Position numbers and translations under genes: made by a program. Under the pieces are notes generated by a model. It had not been told where the DNA came from. It saw only the letters and a list, made by a program, of their open reading frames with translations, and ran no database searches. DNA of 64,000 nucleotides from Thauera chlorobenzoica (GTDB lineage Bacteria; Pseudomonadota; Gammaproteobacteria; Burkholderiales; Rhodocyclaceae), in assembly GCF_001922305.1 (NCBI RefSeq), contig NZ_CP018839.1, positions 1,798,001 to 1,862,000 on the forward strand, read 5' to 3'. Shown in pieces: positions 24,601 to 33,007 of the stretch; positions within the stretch are counted from its first letter, which is position 1, and every line of letters starts with the position of its first letter.

Positions 24601-27304
24601 GCAGGCGGTGAGCGGGCCGATCGCGGTGGGCGCGGGCGACAGCGCGCTGCTGGTGCGCACCGACACGGTCGATGACCTGCTCGACGAGAACAACGAGACC
24701 TTTACCCTGACGGGGACGCTCTCGAGCCTGGGCGACACCTACAGCGACACGGCGACGGCGACGATCATCGACAACGACGTTCCCGACATCGACGTGGCGG
24801 GGATCGAGACCGCGGACGTGGTGGTGACCGAAGGGCAGACGGCGGTGTTCTCGGTGACGGTGACCAACGCCGGGGCGGGCAGCACGGTGAGCCTGGCGCT
24901 GGCCGACGGCACGGCGATCGACGCCGACTACCACGAAGCGTTCTTCGAATACAGCACGGACGGGGGCACGACGTGGCAGGCGGTGAGCGGGCCGATCGCG
25001 GTGGGCGCGGGCGACAGCGCGCTGCTGGTGCGCACCGACACGGTCGATGACCTGCTCGACGAGAACAACGAGACCTTTACCCTGACGGGGACGCTCTCGA
25101 GCCTGGGCGACACCTACAGCGACACGGCGACGGCGACGATCATCGACAACGACGTTCCCGACATCGACGTGGCGGGGATCGAGACCGCGGACGTGGTGGT
25201 GACCGAAGGGCAGACGGCGGTGTTCTCGGTGACGGTGACCAACGCCGGGGCGGGCAGCACGGTGAGCCTGGCGCTGGCCGACGGCACGGCGATCGACGCC
25301 GACTACCACGAAGCGTTCTTCGAATACAGCACGGACGGGGGCACGACGTGGCAGGCGGTGAGCGGGCCGATCGCGGTGGGTGCGGGCGACAGCGCGCTGC
25401 TGGTGCGCACCGACACGGTCGATGACCTGCTCGACGAGAACAACGAGACCTTCACCCTGACGGGGACGCTCTCGAGCCTGGGCGACACCTACAGCGACAC
25501 GGCCACGGCGACGATCATCGACAACGACGTGGTCCCGACGATCAATCCAAGCGCACTTGCAGTGTCCGAAGAGGGTTTGCCCGGCGGCTTGGCGGACTTG
25601 GTAGGGATGGACGATACGACCAACCTCGCCGTCCGGAGCGGATCGATCGATTATTCGAGCAACGGCGCAGCTGCCTTGACGGTGGCGTTGCTGACCGACG
25701 GGTTGCCCGGCTCGCTCGGGAGCACCGCCATCGTCTGGAGTCATGAAGGCGGCAATGAGGCCATCGTCGTAGGCCGGAGCGGTGGCGGGGAGGATCTCAT
25801 CCGGATCGTCCTGAATGGCGGAACCCAAGTCGTCGATACCAACAGTCCCTCCATCGCATATAGCGTCGAGCTGCTGAAACCGCTCGAGCACTTGGGGGTG
25901 AATGTCGAGGACGATTTGAGCTTCGATATCGACGTCAGGTTGTCCGATGGCGCCAATTCCGCACAGACGGCGGCGCTGACGATCACGGTCGAGGATGACA
26001 GCCCGCTCGAGGCCGGAACCGATGCCGTGGTTCTCAATATTCCGCCGGTGAGCTTTGATGGGCAACTGGCTTTCATCGGCGCGGATACAGGCGGTGCTTC
26101 GGGGACGCAATGGACTACATCCCTGAGTACGCTCAACGGTTTGGGCCTGACATCGGGTGGGCGGGCCGTCGTCTTCAGTCATGAAGACGGGCAGACCCTG
26201 CTTGTTGCCGAGACGACGGAAGGAGAGCCGGTTTTCACCGTCAGGGCGAATGCGGATGGCACCTATTCGTTCAACAGCCTGGCGCCGCTCGATTTGAGCT
26301 CCCTCAATCTGGACGACGCCACGGTCAGCTCGGGAGGCGGGCCGAAATCGACCTATTACTGGTATGACGACGGATCGCTGACGAATGTGCTCGATGCGAG
26401 CAAGGATCTGGTGGTTTCGATCACCGGCTACAAGAACGGTGCATTGGCCGACGTGAATCCGAGCGGTGCCGGGATTGGAATTCAGAACAACGAGTTCGAC
26501 GATGGCGAACGGCTTGTCTTCGACTTCGATGCGGCCGGGAGTGACGGCGAAGCCAATCTGGCGTATGCGGTACGCTTCGAGCTGTTCCAGTATGGGGCGG
26601 GAGACAGTTTCCAGGTGACGGGGACTTATCAGGATGGCTCCGCCCATGTCGGTGGATATTCGATCGAGAGCGTTGGCGGCGATACGTATCTCGTGATCAC
26701 CGCCGAGTCGGGAAAATATTTCGATACCCTGGAAGTGGCCATGTCGGATGGCAAGGTGAAGATTCAGGGGCTCGAAACCTACGTGCTGGAGGATGCGCCT
26801 CCCCAGCTGGTGGAGTTGACTTTCACCGCAGAGGACGCCGATGGCGATCAGGTCGATGGCGATATCGTCCTGACGTTCCAGAATCAGCCGGATACTGAAG
26901 GCGGGATCGTCGGTAACGCCATGTTCGGAGGTGCCGAACCCGATGCCGAGGCGGACAGTGAGGTCTTTGTGTGGAGCCTTGGTGATCAGGGAACGGCGGA
27001 TTCGCCCGCGATCGACAGAGTCGATTTCGATGTGGAAGACGGCGATGTCCTCGACCTGCGGGATCTCCTGCCCGATGATGCGGGGGATTCGCTCTCGTCC
27101 TACCTGAGCTTCGGTTCCATGGAAGGCAAGCTGGCCTTGCTGGTCGACCATGATGGGGGTGGAGCCTTCGAAACCACGCAGGCGATCGTGTTCGAGAACT
27201 ACGCCAGTACGGCCGAACTGGCTAGTGCCCTCGAACTGGATGCCGGATGGACGGAGGCGGATATTCTCAACCGGATGATTGCCGACGGGCAGTTGAAGAG
27301 CTGA
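21689..27304 (+). CDS. lapA: LapA-type giant adhesin with LapG-cleavable retention module
   Basis: The 1871-aa secreted adhesin starts at the ATG 21689 (AAGGGA eight bases upstream). Residues 1-112 form a retention module, with GEAFVRDAQGNTRSIKPGD early and the protease-type site PAAG at 109-112. This matches the place of the TAAG site that LapG cuts in Pseudomonas LapA. Next come Calx-beta-like domains: one divergent, then seven nearly identical 125-aa copies (residues about 405-1279). The C-terminal third holds a T1SS-143-like domain and a type I secretion target domain ending in MIADGQLKS. No GGxGxD RTX nonapeptides were seen. There is no Sec signal, as expected for type I export. Confidence 0.9.
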   Translation: MAQVIATVVSVIGEAFVRDAQGNTRSIKPGDALLEGETVITSAGGQVELAMADGSSLVVVESQVVGLGLEMLDEGAPGAQESAVSASTVDEILQALEAGESIDALLEAPAAGLAGGADAEGSSFVRLLRIAEDTTGVDYDYSFEPQSGLVPEPGDAVETVTGIVSLNYILLDDNGQPLLGPDGNFIFVDGSDVVEGTPIGVLATVDVAPTGSSLVLNMSNGLVITIPVGQTTGVAVLETRPDDLFIQGTDTLPISVVGASGGGYDQLDAAQSSSANIVDDNDPVFAVISVNLSSVGEGEVLTYTVRLVDQAGNPVTVPEGGNVDVQLTWSGPAANPTDAAPLPTTVTILGGASQTVFQVNAVNDSVNEPIEPLIAVISEVVDTQSIFENLGASELPAESEIIDNDVPDIDVAGIETADVVVTEGQTAVFSVTVTNAGAGSTVSLALADGTAIDADYHEAFFQYSTDGGATWQAVSGPIAVGAGDSALLVRTDTVDDLLDENNETFTLTGTLSSLGDTYSDTATATIIDNDVPDIDVAGIETADVVVTEGQTAVFSVTVTNAGAGSTVSLALADGTAVDADYHEAFFEYSTDGGTTWQAVSGPIAVGAGDSALLVRTDTVDDLLDENNETFTLTGTLSSLGDTYSDTATATIIDNDVPDIDVAGIETADVVVTEGQTAVFSVTVTNAGAGSTVSLALADGTAVDADYHEAFFEYSTDGGTTWQAVSGPIAVGAGDSALLVRTDTVDDLLDENNETFTLTGTLSSLGDTYSDTATATIIDNDVPDIDVAGIETADVVVTEGQTAVFSVTVTNAGAGSTVSLALADGTAIDADYHEAFFEYSTDGGTTWQAVSGPIAVGAGDSALLVRTDTVDDLLDENNETFTLTGTLSSLGDTYSDTATATIIDNDVPDIDVAGIETADVVVTEGQTAVFSVTVTNAGAGSTVSLALADGTAIDADYHEAFFEYSTDGGTTWQAVSGPIAVGAGDSALLVRTDTVDDLLDENNETFTLTGTLSSLGDTYSDTATATIIDNDVPDIDVAGIETADVVVTEGQTAVFSVTVTNAGAGSTVSLALADGTAIDADYHEAFFEYSTDGGTTWQAVSGPIAVGAGDSALLVRTDTVDDLLDENNETFTLTGTLSSLGDTYSDTATATIIDNDVPDIDVAGIETADVVVTEGQTAVFSVTVTNAGAGSTVSLALADGTAIDADYHEAFFEYSTDGGTTWQAVSGPIAVGAGDSALLVRTDTVDDLLDENNETFTLTGTLSSLGDTYSDTATATIIDNDVVPTINPSALAVSEEGLPGGLADLVGMDDTTNLAVRSGSIDYSSNGAAALTVALLTDGLPGSLGSTAIVWSHEGGNEAIVVGRSGGGEDLIRIVLNGGTQVVDTNSPSIAYSVELLKPLEHLGVNVEDDLSFDIDVRLSDGANSAQTAALTITVEDDSPLEAGTDAVVLNIPPVSFDGQLAFIGADTGGASGTQWTTSLSTLNGLGLTSGGRAVVFSHEDGQTLLVAETTEGEPVFTVRANADGTYSFNSLAPLDLSSLNLDDATVSSGGGPKSTYYWYDDGSLTNVLDASKDLVVSITGYKNGALADVNPSGAGIGIQNNEFDDGERLVFDFDAAGSDGEANLAYAVRFELFQYGAGDSFQVTGTYQDGSAHVGGYSIESVGGDTYLVITAESGKYFDTLEVAMSDGKVKIQGLETYVLEDAPPQLVELTFTAEDADGDQVDGDIVLTFQNQPDTEGGIVGNAMFGGAEPDAEADSEVFVWSLGDQGTADSPAIDRVDFDVEDGDVLDLRDLLPDDAGDSLSSYLSFGSMEGKLALLVDHDGGGAFETTQAIVFENYASTAELASALELDAGWTEADILNRMIADGQLKS
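22901..25525 (+). repeat. Seven tandem 375-bp repeats within the adhesin gene
   Basis: Repeat starts fall exactly at 22901, 23276, 23651, 24026, 24401, 24776 and 25151. Copies 2 and 3 look identical, as do copies 4 and 5. Copy 1 is the most diverged (FFQYSTDGGATW against FFEYSTDGGTTW). Copies 4-7 read AIDAD where 2-3 read AVDAD. Copy 6 differs from 4/5 mainly at two silent sites, and copy 7 joins a copy-6-like first part to a copy-2-like end. This is a pattern of recent duplication and gene conversion. Confidence 0.95.
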
Positions 27305-27334
27305 TCTCGATGCCGGGACGCAGCATCCGGCCTA

Positions 27335-27366
27335 GCAGGAGGAAGCCGGTGCCGGCTTCCTCCTGC
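27335..27366 (+). terminator. Strong hairpin after the adhesin gene
   Basis: GCAGGAGGAAGCCGG pairs with CCGGCTTCCTCCTGC, a 15-bp perfect stem with a two-base apex. It starts 31 bases after the adhesin stop. No T tract follows, so it may be a processing or stability element, or a Rho-assisted terminator, rather than a classical intrinsic terminator. The next gene starts 63 bases later. Confidence 0.55.
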
Positions 27367-27428
27367 CGTTGTGTGGCGTGTTTCCGCCCCGTGTGGACCG
27401 TTTCCGCTGCGCCCTTTGGAACAATCGT

Positions 27429-27758
27429 ATGGTCTATGTAAAACGCGATGCGGAAGGCCGGCTGATCGCGGTCAGTCTTGAAGATGATGGCTCGGGCTGG
27501 GAGTTGGGTGCTGGCAATCGCGCAGAGCGCGAGCTGCTCGAAAAGCTCCTGCGCGACTCCAGGAGCGAGCTCTCGGAGTCCGACCTGTCGCTGTCGCGTG
27601 TCCTGGAGGATCTGGTCGAATTGCTCGTGGACAAAGGCGTGATCCGGTTCACGGACCTCCCCGAAGCGGCGCGGGCGAAACTGGAGGAGCGAAAAGGGGC
27701 GCGCGTATCGATGAGGATCGGACGGTCGCTCCTTGATGAGGACAATGACATGATCTGA
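27429..27758 (+). CDS. Small acidic protein next to the lap genes, function unknown
   Basis: The 109-aa protein begins MVYVKRDAEGRLIAVSLE and contains a helical charged middle part (LLRDSRSELSESDLSLSRVLEDLVELL) split here by no membrane or signal segment. It ends in an acidic tail. It lies between the adhesin gene and the convergent lapD. Similar small proteins next to giant adhesins are sometimes misannotated as tryptophan synthase beta-like; nothing in the sequence supports that enzyme function. It probably acts in the cytosol. Confidence 0.65.
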   Translation: MVYVKRDAEGRLIAVSLEDDGSGWELGAGNRAERELLEKLLRDSRSELSESDLSLSRVLEDLVELLVDKGVIRFTDLPEAARAKLEERKGARVSMRIGRSLLDEDNDMI

Positions 27759-27765
27759 GGCCGGC

Positions 27766-29700
27766 TCAGCCCGTCGCTGCACCATCTTCGCTCAGGAACG
27801 GGCCGGTTACGCCATCGACGCCGAGTTTGAGCAATGCCTCCAGTTCGGCGCTGCTGCCGACTCCTTCGGCAATGACGATCACTCCGATCGCATGGGCCAC
27901 GGTGCACAGCCCGCGCAGGAAGCTCTGGTTGCCGGCGTCGGCCTCGATGGCGCGGGTCAGTGCGCGGTCGGTCTTGAGGTAGTCGATGCCGAGCACGTGG
28001 AGGTCGCTGAGCTGACTGAAACGGCGTCCGACATGTTCGATGCCGAGCTTGCAGCCGAGCGGCTTCAGTGCCGCGCACAGCGCGCGGAATTCGGCCAGAT
28101 TCCGCACCACATCGTGCTCGGTGAGCTCGATCCAGAGCTTGCGCGCTTGCGCCGGACGGGCGTGCAATTCAGCGAGGAGCGTGCTTCTGAATACCGGATC
28201 GCACAGCGCTTCGGCGGACAGGTTGATGCCGAGCGGGGCGCCGTCGCGGGTGATCCGGGCGAGCGCTTCGGCCAGGACGGCGCCGTCGAGCTGGCCCAGC
28301 AGGCCCAGGCGCGCGGCCTGGGGCATGAAGTAGCCCGCGCTCTGCCAGTTGCCGTCGATCAGCAGGCGCATCGGCGCTTCATGATGGAGCAATCTTCCCT
28401 CCGGAGCGCCGGTCGCCACGACGGGGTAGAGGGCCAGGCGGACGCCGTGTTCTTCGAGCGCACCGAGGATGGTTTGCCGCCAGTCGTCGAGATTGCCGTG
28501 CAAGGGGGCGCCGATCGACGGCGGTGCAATGCTGGCCGCAGCATCGTCGGTGAGTTCGGCGGCAGCGAGGGCTGCGTCGGTGCGGGCGAGCAGGTTGCCG
28601 TGCCGTTCGTTGGGGTAATAGGCGGCAGCGCCGATCGGTAGCCGTAGCGCAGCGGTGTCCCGCCATCGTTCGCGCAGGGCATGGAGCTGTTCGGCAAGCA
28701 GATGCACGACTGCGTCCGGATCTCCCTGCCCCGAGGCCAGGAGGGCGAAGTCGCTGGCATTGAGGCGGCCGGCTTCCCAGCCCGGGTGGGCGTCGGCCAC
28801 GGCCTGGAAGCAGGTGGCGAGTTCGCGCAGCAGGCGGTCGGTTTCCTGGTGTCCGAATCGCCGGTTGAGCTGGCCGAGATCGCCCAGCCGGGCCATCACC
28901 AGGCTGCCGCCTGCGGCCGCGTCCTCGCGCGCCAGCGCCGCATCGACCAGATTGAGGAAATGGCTGCGATTGACGAGCCCGGTGAGTTCGTCGTGATGGG
29001 CCTGCCGGCGCAGTTTTTCGAGGCGCTGCGACTCGTCGGCGAGCATCGTGCGCACCCGCTCGGAGAGCGCATTCATGGCGCGGACCACGCTGCGGAATTC
29101 GCTCGTCGAGGGCTCTTCGGTGGTGATGAAGCGGCGCTCGCCGATGGCTTCGGCCTGGTCGACGACGCGCCCCAGCGGGTGGGTGACGTGCTTGACCAGC
29201 ACGGTGCCGACGAGGCCGGTGAGCACGGCGCCGGCGACGAACCAGGCCAGCAGCTGCAGCGTGCCGTGCCACAGCGACTCGTAGGCGTAGCGGCTGTGGC
29301 TCTCCAGGGTCAGGGTGCCGAACTGGCGCCAGCCGTCCTGCACCTGGGCGATGCCGGGCTGGGCCCGGATCGGGATCAGGCGGGCGAACCACCCCGGGGC
29401 GCCGAAACGCTCATCGGCGTATGCGCGCTCGACGATGAGCTCGCCGGATGGCGCCACCAGCCGGATCAGGCGGTAGTGCCCGGCGTCGAACTGGGCGGCG
29501 ATCTGCAACTCCACCGTGACCGCGTCCTTCGGCATCTGCGACAGTGACAGGGCGAGGGAGCTGGCGTTGTCGAGGTTCTTTACATAGAGCTGCTGCTCGA
29601 GGTAATGGCGCGCCGACAGCGTGCTCACCACGAAGCTCGCGCCGAATGCGATCGACATGACGATGGCGATGCCGATCCAGAGTTGCTTGATCAGCGACAT
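27766..29700 (-). CDS. lapD: LapD-like c-di-GMP receptor with degenerate GGDEF and EAL domains
   Basis: The 644-aa inner-membrane receptor has two membrane helices (residues about 7-27 and 150-172) around a periplasmic domain of about 120 residues. A HAMP segment, a GGDEF domain and an EAL domain follow. The GGDEF signature is lost (RLNASDFALL) and the EAL motif reads HEAPMRL, so enzyme activity is unlikely and c-di-GMP binding is the expected role. This is the LapD architecture: when c-di-GMP is bound, the periplasmic domain sequesters LapG and protects the adhesin. Its start is 49 bases after lapG, on the same strand. Confidence 0.88.
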   Translation of the reverse strand: MSLIKQLWIGIAIVMSIAFGASFVVSTLSARHYLEQQLYVKNLDNASSLALSLSQMPKDAVTVELQIAAQFDAGHYRLIRLVAPSGELIVERAYADERFGAPGWFARLIPIRAQPGIAQVQDGWRQFGTLTLESHSRYAYESLWHGTLQLLAWFVAGAVLTGLVGTVLVKHVTHPLGRVVDQAEAIGERRFITTEEPSTSEFRSVVRAMNALSERVRTMLADESQRLEKLRRQAHHDELTGLVNRSHFLNLVDAALAREDAAAGGSLVMARLGDLGQLNRRFGHQETDRLLRELATCFQAVADAHPGWEAGRLNASDFALLASGQGDPDAVVHLLAEQLHALRERWRDTAALRLPIGAAAYYPNERHGNLLARTDAALAAAELTDDAAASIAPPSIGAPLHGNLDDWRQTILGALEEHGVRLALYPVVATGAPEGRLLHHEAPMRLLIDGNWQSAGYFMPQAARLGLLGQLDGAVLAEALARITRDGAPLGINLSAEALCDPVFRSTLLAELHARPAQARKLWIELTEHDVVRNLAEFRALCAALKPLGCKLGIEHVGRRFSQLSDLHVLGIDYLKTDRALTRAIEADAGNQSFLRGLCTVAHAIGVIVIAEGVGSSAELEALLKLGVDGVTGPFLSEDGAATG

Positions 29701-29749
29701 GGCGCCTCCTGTGCGTGCGGCATGGGGTGGGGTCCTTCGGGGCGGGCCA

Positions 29750-30466
29750 TCAGTGCAGGCCCTCGTTGCGCATCCGCTCGAGCACGCTGCGCCAGCGCGA
29801 CAGGCGGGCGGTGGGGTCGGCCGCGGAGGCACTGGCGCCGCCGACCCAGAGGCCTTCACTGTTGAAGCTGAACACCGGGAACAGGTCCGGGCGGCGAGCG
29901 GCGGGGCGGATGTCGCTGATCAGGTTGTCGAGCACCAGCGGCTCGTCGGCGGGCGTCGGGAAGTAGCCCACCACCATGTGGGCCTGGCTGATGCCGCTTT
30001 GTGCCCCGCCGATCTGCGCCCGCACGTAGATCAGGCGCAGGCGCTCGGCGGGAACGCCGAGCAGGCGCAGGGTCATGTACTTGGCGATCGAGAAATCCTC
30101 GCAATCCCCTGCGCCTTTGCCCATCAATTCGAGCGGTGAAGCCCAATGATCTTGTACGCCCCACACCGCGATATCGTCTTCGAATCGGATTTTCCGGTTG
30201 AAAAAAGTATTCACGCGGGCGAGCTTCTCGATTTCATCGGAATCCGTGGCTTCCGCGATCAGGCGTCGCCATGCCGCGACCGATTCGGCGGCGGCCGCAC
30301 CGTAGCGCGATGCCGCCAGGCGCTGCATCCGGTCGAGGTCGGAGGCGGCGAGCACCGAACCGAGCAGCACGCCGAGCAACACAAGCAGCGCCCAACGCGC
30401 CGGAAAAGCGCGTTGGGCGGGGGAAAACGGCCCGAAACCGGAAGGCTGCACCCTGTAGGCGAACAT
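29750..30466 (-). CDS. lapG: LapG-like periplasmic cysteine protease
   Basis: The 238-aa bacterial transglutaminase-like cysteine protease has a signal or anchor segment at residues about 24-41. The catalytic triad is visible as Cys122 (GAGDCEDFSIAKY), His163 (SQAHMVVGY) and Asp180 (LVLDNL). The His-Asp spacing is the same as in Pseudomonas LapG. LapG proteases need calcium and cut adhesins after the first Ala of (T/A/P)AAG. The adhesin in this locus carries PAAG at the right place, and lapD follows directly. Confidence 0.9.
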   Translation of the reverse strand: MFAYRVQPSGFGPFSPAQRAFPARWALLVLLGVLLGSVLAASDLDRMQRLAASRYGAAAAESVAAWRRLIAEATDSDEIEKLARVNTFFNRKIRFEDDIAVWGVQDHWASPLELMGKGAGDCEDFSIAKYMTLRLLGVPAERLRLIYVRAQIGGAQSGISQAHMVVGYFPTPADEPLVLDNLISDIRPAARRPDLFPVFSFNSEGLWVGGASASAADPTARLSRWRSVLERMRNEGLH

Positions 30467-30693
30467 CGTATCCTGCGCAAAAAGGATATGCTAAGGTTAA
30501 TCCAAAAGGCGGCATCCGGTCCGCGTAAAACAGCAGATGTCTTTTCAGTGCTTTCCGCTCGCGTTTTTCGGGCGCCGAACCGTTTAGTGCTTGGCGTGCA
30601 GGTTTTTTCCTCCTTTCTTCCTTTGTCGGTGAAAGGCGGAAGCCTGGTGTGTGACGTCGTACTGTCATGGTCTCCAAATCGTCGAGGTTCATA
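30467..30693. other. Divergent promoter region between lapG and the TolC-like gene
   Basis: This 227-base gap is less GC-rich than its surroundings and must contain the promoters of lapG (minus) and the pore gene (plus). I see no convincing -35/-10 pair or palindrome in it. Confidence 0.45.
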
Positions 30694-32133
30694 ATGAAAA
30701 AGATTCGAACGCTGATTGCCCTTGCCGTCCTGGGTACCCTACCCCAAGCGTATGCACAGGTTCCGGAAGCGCTCCAGGATGCGGCGCGGATGGCTGTGAC
30801 CGCCAACCCCGAAGTGCAGGCGCGCTGGCACGCCTTTCTGGCTTCGGAACAAGACCGGTTGGCAGTGCGCGGCGGCTATTTCCCCCAGGTCGACCTGATC
30901 GCCGGGGCCGGGTACGAACGCCAGACCAGGCCGGACCGCGACCCGAAAACGGAAAGCTACAATCACCGCAATGCCACGCTGGCGCTGAACCAGATGGTCT
31001 ATGACGGGTTTTTCACCCGCAACGAGGTGGCACGCTTCGGCCATGCCAAGCTGGTGCGCTACTACGAACTGGTGGACGCGGCCGAGCGCACTTCGATGGA
31101 AGTGGTCCGTGTCTACAGCGATGTGCTGCGCTACCGTGAACTGGTCAAGCTCGCCCAGGACAACTACGTGCGGCACAAGCAGGTCTTCGACCAGATCTCG
31201 GGGCGCACCGCCGCCGGTGTCGGGCGTGGCGTCGACCTCGAGCAGGCGACCGGGCGGCTCGCACTGGCCGAATCCAACCTGTTGACCGAAGTCTCCAACC
31301 TGCATGACGTCAGCGCCCGTTATCTGCGCATCGTCGGGGTGGAAGCGCCTGAAAACCTGCCCCTGATCGGCGACTCGATCGCGGCCGGCGGGCTCCCGCC
31401 CACGATCCAGGATGCGCTGCGCGAAGCGTTCGACAGCAGCGCCACGCTCAATGCCGCGGTCGAGGATGTCGCTGCCGCCCAGCGCGGGGTCGAATCGCGT
31501 CGGGCGGCGTTTCATCCTCGCCTCGACCTGCGCGCGCGCCAGTCCTTCGACCGCAACCTCGACGGCGTCAGCGGAGAGTCGCGCGATAGCGTCGTCGAGC
31601 TGGTGCTGACCTACAACCTGACGCGGGGCGGGGCGGACCAGGCGCGCCTGCGCCAGGCGGCCGAGGCGGCGAACCAGAGCAAGGACCTGCGCGAGAAGGT
31701 CTGCCGCGACATCCGCCAGACGCTGTCGATCGCCTACAACGATGTCAATCGGATCAAGGAGCAGCTGATCTACCTCGACCAGCACCAGCTTTCCACCGAA
31801 AAGACGCGCGAAGCCTATCGGCAACAGTTCGACATCGGCCAGCGGACCCTGCTCGACCTGCTCGATACCGAAAACGAGTTCTTCGAGGCGCGCCGTGCCT
31901 ACGTGCGGGCGGTCTACGACCGGATCATCGCCCAGGCGCGCACGCTGACCGAGATGAGCCGCCTGACGACCGCGCTCAACGTGGCGCGCGAAGGCTTGCC
32001 GAGTGCGGCGGAAGTGGGGCAGGAGCGCGCCGGGATCGATCCCGCGTCGGTCTGTCCGCCCGAAGCGCCGACGCAACTGCAGATCGACAAGGAAGCCGTG
32101 TTTGCCGAAGCGATGCGTGCCGCAGGGCGCTGA
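30694..32133 (+). CDS. lapE: TolC-family outer-membrane pore for the Lap secretion system
   Basis: The 479-aa protein has a signal peptide (LIALAVLGTLPQAYA) and the repeated helical and barrel pattern of TolC-type outer-membrane efflux proteins. The duplicated motif 'P.ID...... R..FD' is visible as FHPRLDLRARQSFDRN, and a late QQFDIGQRTLLDLLDTENE is typical of the family. It would complete the LapB-LapC-LapE type I machine for the adhesin. The ATG at 30694 begins the signal peptide. Confidence 0.88.
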   Translation: MKKIRTLIALAVLGTLPQAYAQVPEALQDAARMAVTANPEVQARWHAFLASEQDRLAVRGGYFPQVDLIAGAGYERQTRPDRDPKTESYNHRNATLALNQMVYDGFFTRNEVARFGHAKLVRYYELVDAAERTSMEVVRVYSDVLRYRELVKLAQDNYVRHKQVFDQISGRTAAGVGRGVDLEQATGRLALAESNLLTEVSNLHDVSARYLRIVGVEAPENLPLIGDSIAAGGLPPTIQDALREAFDSSATLNAAVEDVAAAQRGVESRRAAFHPRLDLRARQSFDRNLDGVSGESRDSVVELVLTYNLTRGGADQARLRQAAEAANQSKDLREKVCRDIRQTLSIAYNDVNRIKEQLIYLDQHQLSTEKTREAYRQQFDIGQRTLLDLLDTENEFFEARRAYVRAVYDRIIAQARTLTEMSRLTTALNVAREGLPSAAEVGQERAGIDPASVCPPEAPTQLQIDKEAVFAEAMRAAGR

Positions 32134-32141
32134 TTGACCCC

Positions 32142-32185
32142 GCCCCGGGGACGAAGGGCGCGCGCTCGCCCTTCGTCCCCGGGGC
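32142..32185. terminator. Bidirectional hairpin terminator between lapE and the hydratase gene
   Basis: A perfect 19-bp stem (32142-32160 with 32167-32185, core GGGGACGAAGGGCG) encloses the loop CGCGCT and is followed by TTCTTT on the plus strand. It starts nine bases past the lapE stop and faces the convergent hydratase gene, so it can serve both. Confidence 0.85.
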
Positions 32186-32219
32186 TTCTTTGCGCAAGGC
32201 GTGGAGGCCCGGGCCGGCC

Positions 32220-33002
32220 TTAGCGACCGTGAAACCGCGGTTTGCGCTTGCCGAGGAAGGCTTCCAGTCCTTCGCGGTAGTCGTCGGTGGCGAGGAAGTC
32301 GAAGGCGCGCCGCTTTTCCTCTTCGTCGAGCCCGCCGCCGGACATCAGCCGCTTTACCCATTGTTTGTGCCAGCGCGCCACCAGCGGTGCGCCGGCGCGG
32401 ATGCGCGCGCCGCAGGCAGTGGCTTCGCCGAACACCGCGTCGTCCTCCACCACCCGGCTCAGCAGGCCTTTCTGCAAGGCTTCGGCTGCGCCCAGGATGC
32501 GCCCTTCGAGCAGGATTTCGAGCACCACCGCGGGCCCCACCAGCGCCAGCAGCCCCGCCATCTCGCCCGGATACATCGAAAAGCCGAGGCGGTTGATCGG
32601 GGCGCCGAAGCGTGACGATGCGCCGGCGATGCGGATGTCGCAGCAGCCGGCGATCTCCAGCCCGCCGCCGATGCAGGCGCCGCGAATCGCAGCCACCGTG
32701 GGGACGGCGCAGTCGCGGATCGCATCCAGGGCGCCGGCGACCAGTTTGTCGTGGTAGTGCAGGGCGTCTTCGACGGTGGCGCGCACGGTGGTGAATTCCT
32801 CGATGTCGCCGCCGGCGGCGAAAGCTTCGTCGCCGGCGCCGCGCAGGATCACGCAGCGCACGTCGGGGGTGTCCGAGACGCGCCGCATCGCCTGTGCCAG
32901 CCCGTGCCACATCGCCGCATCGACGGCGTTGAGCTTGGCGGGGTTGTCTAGCGTCACCGTGGCGATGCCGTCGTGCAGCTCGAAACCGATATGGCCGGCC
33001 AT
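32220..33002 (-). CDS. Enoyl-CoA hydratase/isomerase family protein
   Basis: The 260-aa crotonase-fold enzyme has the oxyanion-hole stretches GAGDEAFAAGGDIEEF and AAIRGACIGGGLEIAGCCDI. The position of the first catalytic Glu of classical hydratases is GGGLEIA here; the second region reads INRLGFSMYPGEM, so the exact reaction (hydration, isomerisation or decarboxylation) is open. It is cotranscribed with the upstream PilZ gene (5-base gap), which does not explain its substrate. Confidence 0.82.
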   Translation of the reverse strand: MAGHIGFELHDGIATVTLDNPAKLNAVDAAMWHGLAQAMRRVSDTPDVRCVILRGAGDEAFAAGGDIEEFTTVRATVEDALHYHDKLVAGALDAIRDCAVPTVAAIRGACIGGGLEIAGCCDIRIAGASSRFGAPINRLGFSMYPGEMAGLLALVGPAVVLEILLEGRILGAAEALQKGLLSRVVEDDAVFGEATACGARIRAGAPLVARWHKQWVKRLMSGGGLDEEEKRRAFDFLATDDYREGLEAFLGKRKPRFHGR

Positions 33003-33007
33003 CGCCT

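Noticed and set aside
23053..25488. Seven 61-aa minus-strand frames within the repeats
   Set aside because: They are identical by-products of the repeat units on the opposite strand.
22901..25525. Possible CRISPR array because of regular spacing
   Set aside because: The unit is 375 bases of in-frame coding sequence without unique spacers.
22562..27151. 1529-aa open frame antisense to the adhesin gene, with repeated His/Arg-rich units
   Set aside because: It mirrors the 375-bp repeats of the plus-strand gene and is open only because of the codon bias of the GC-rich sense strand. It has no recognisable domain and no ribosome site.
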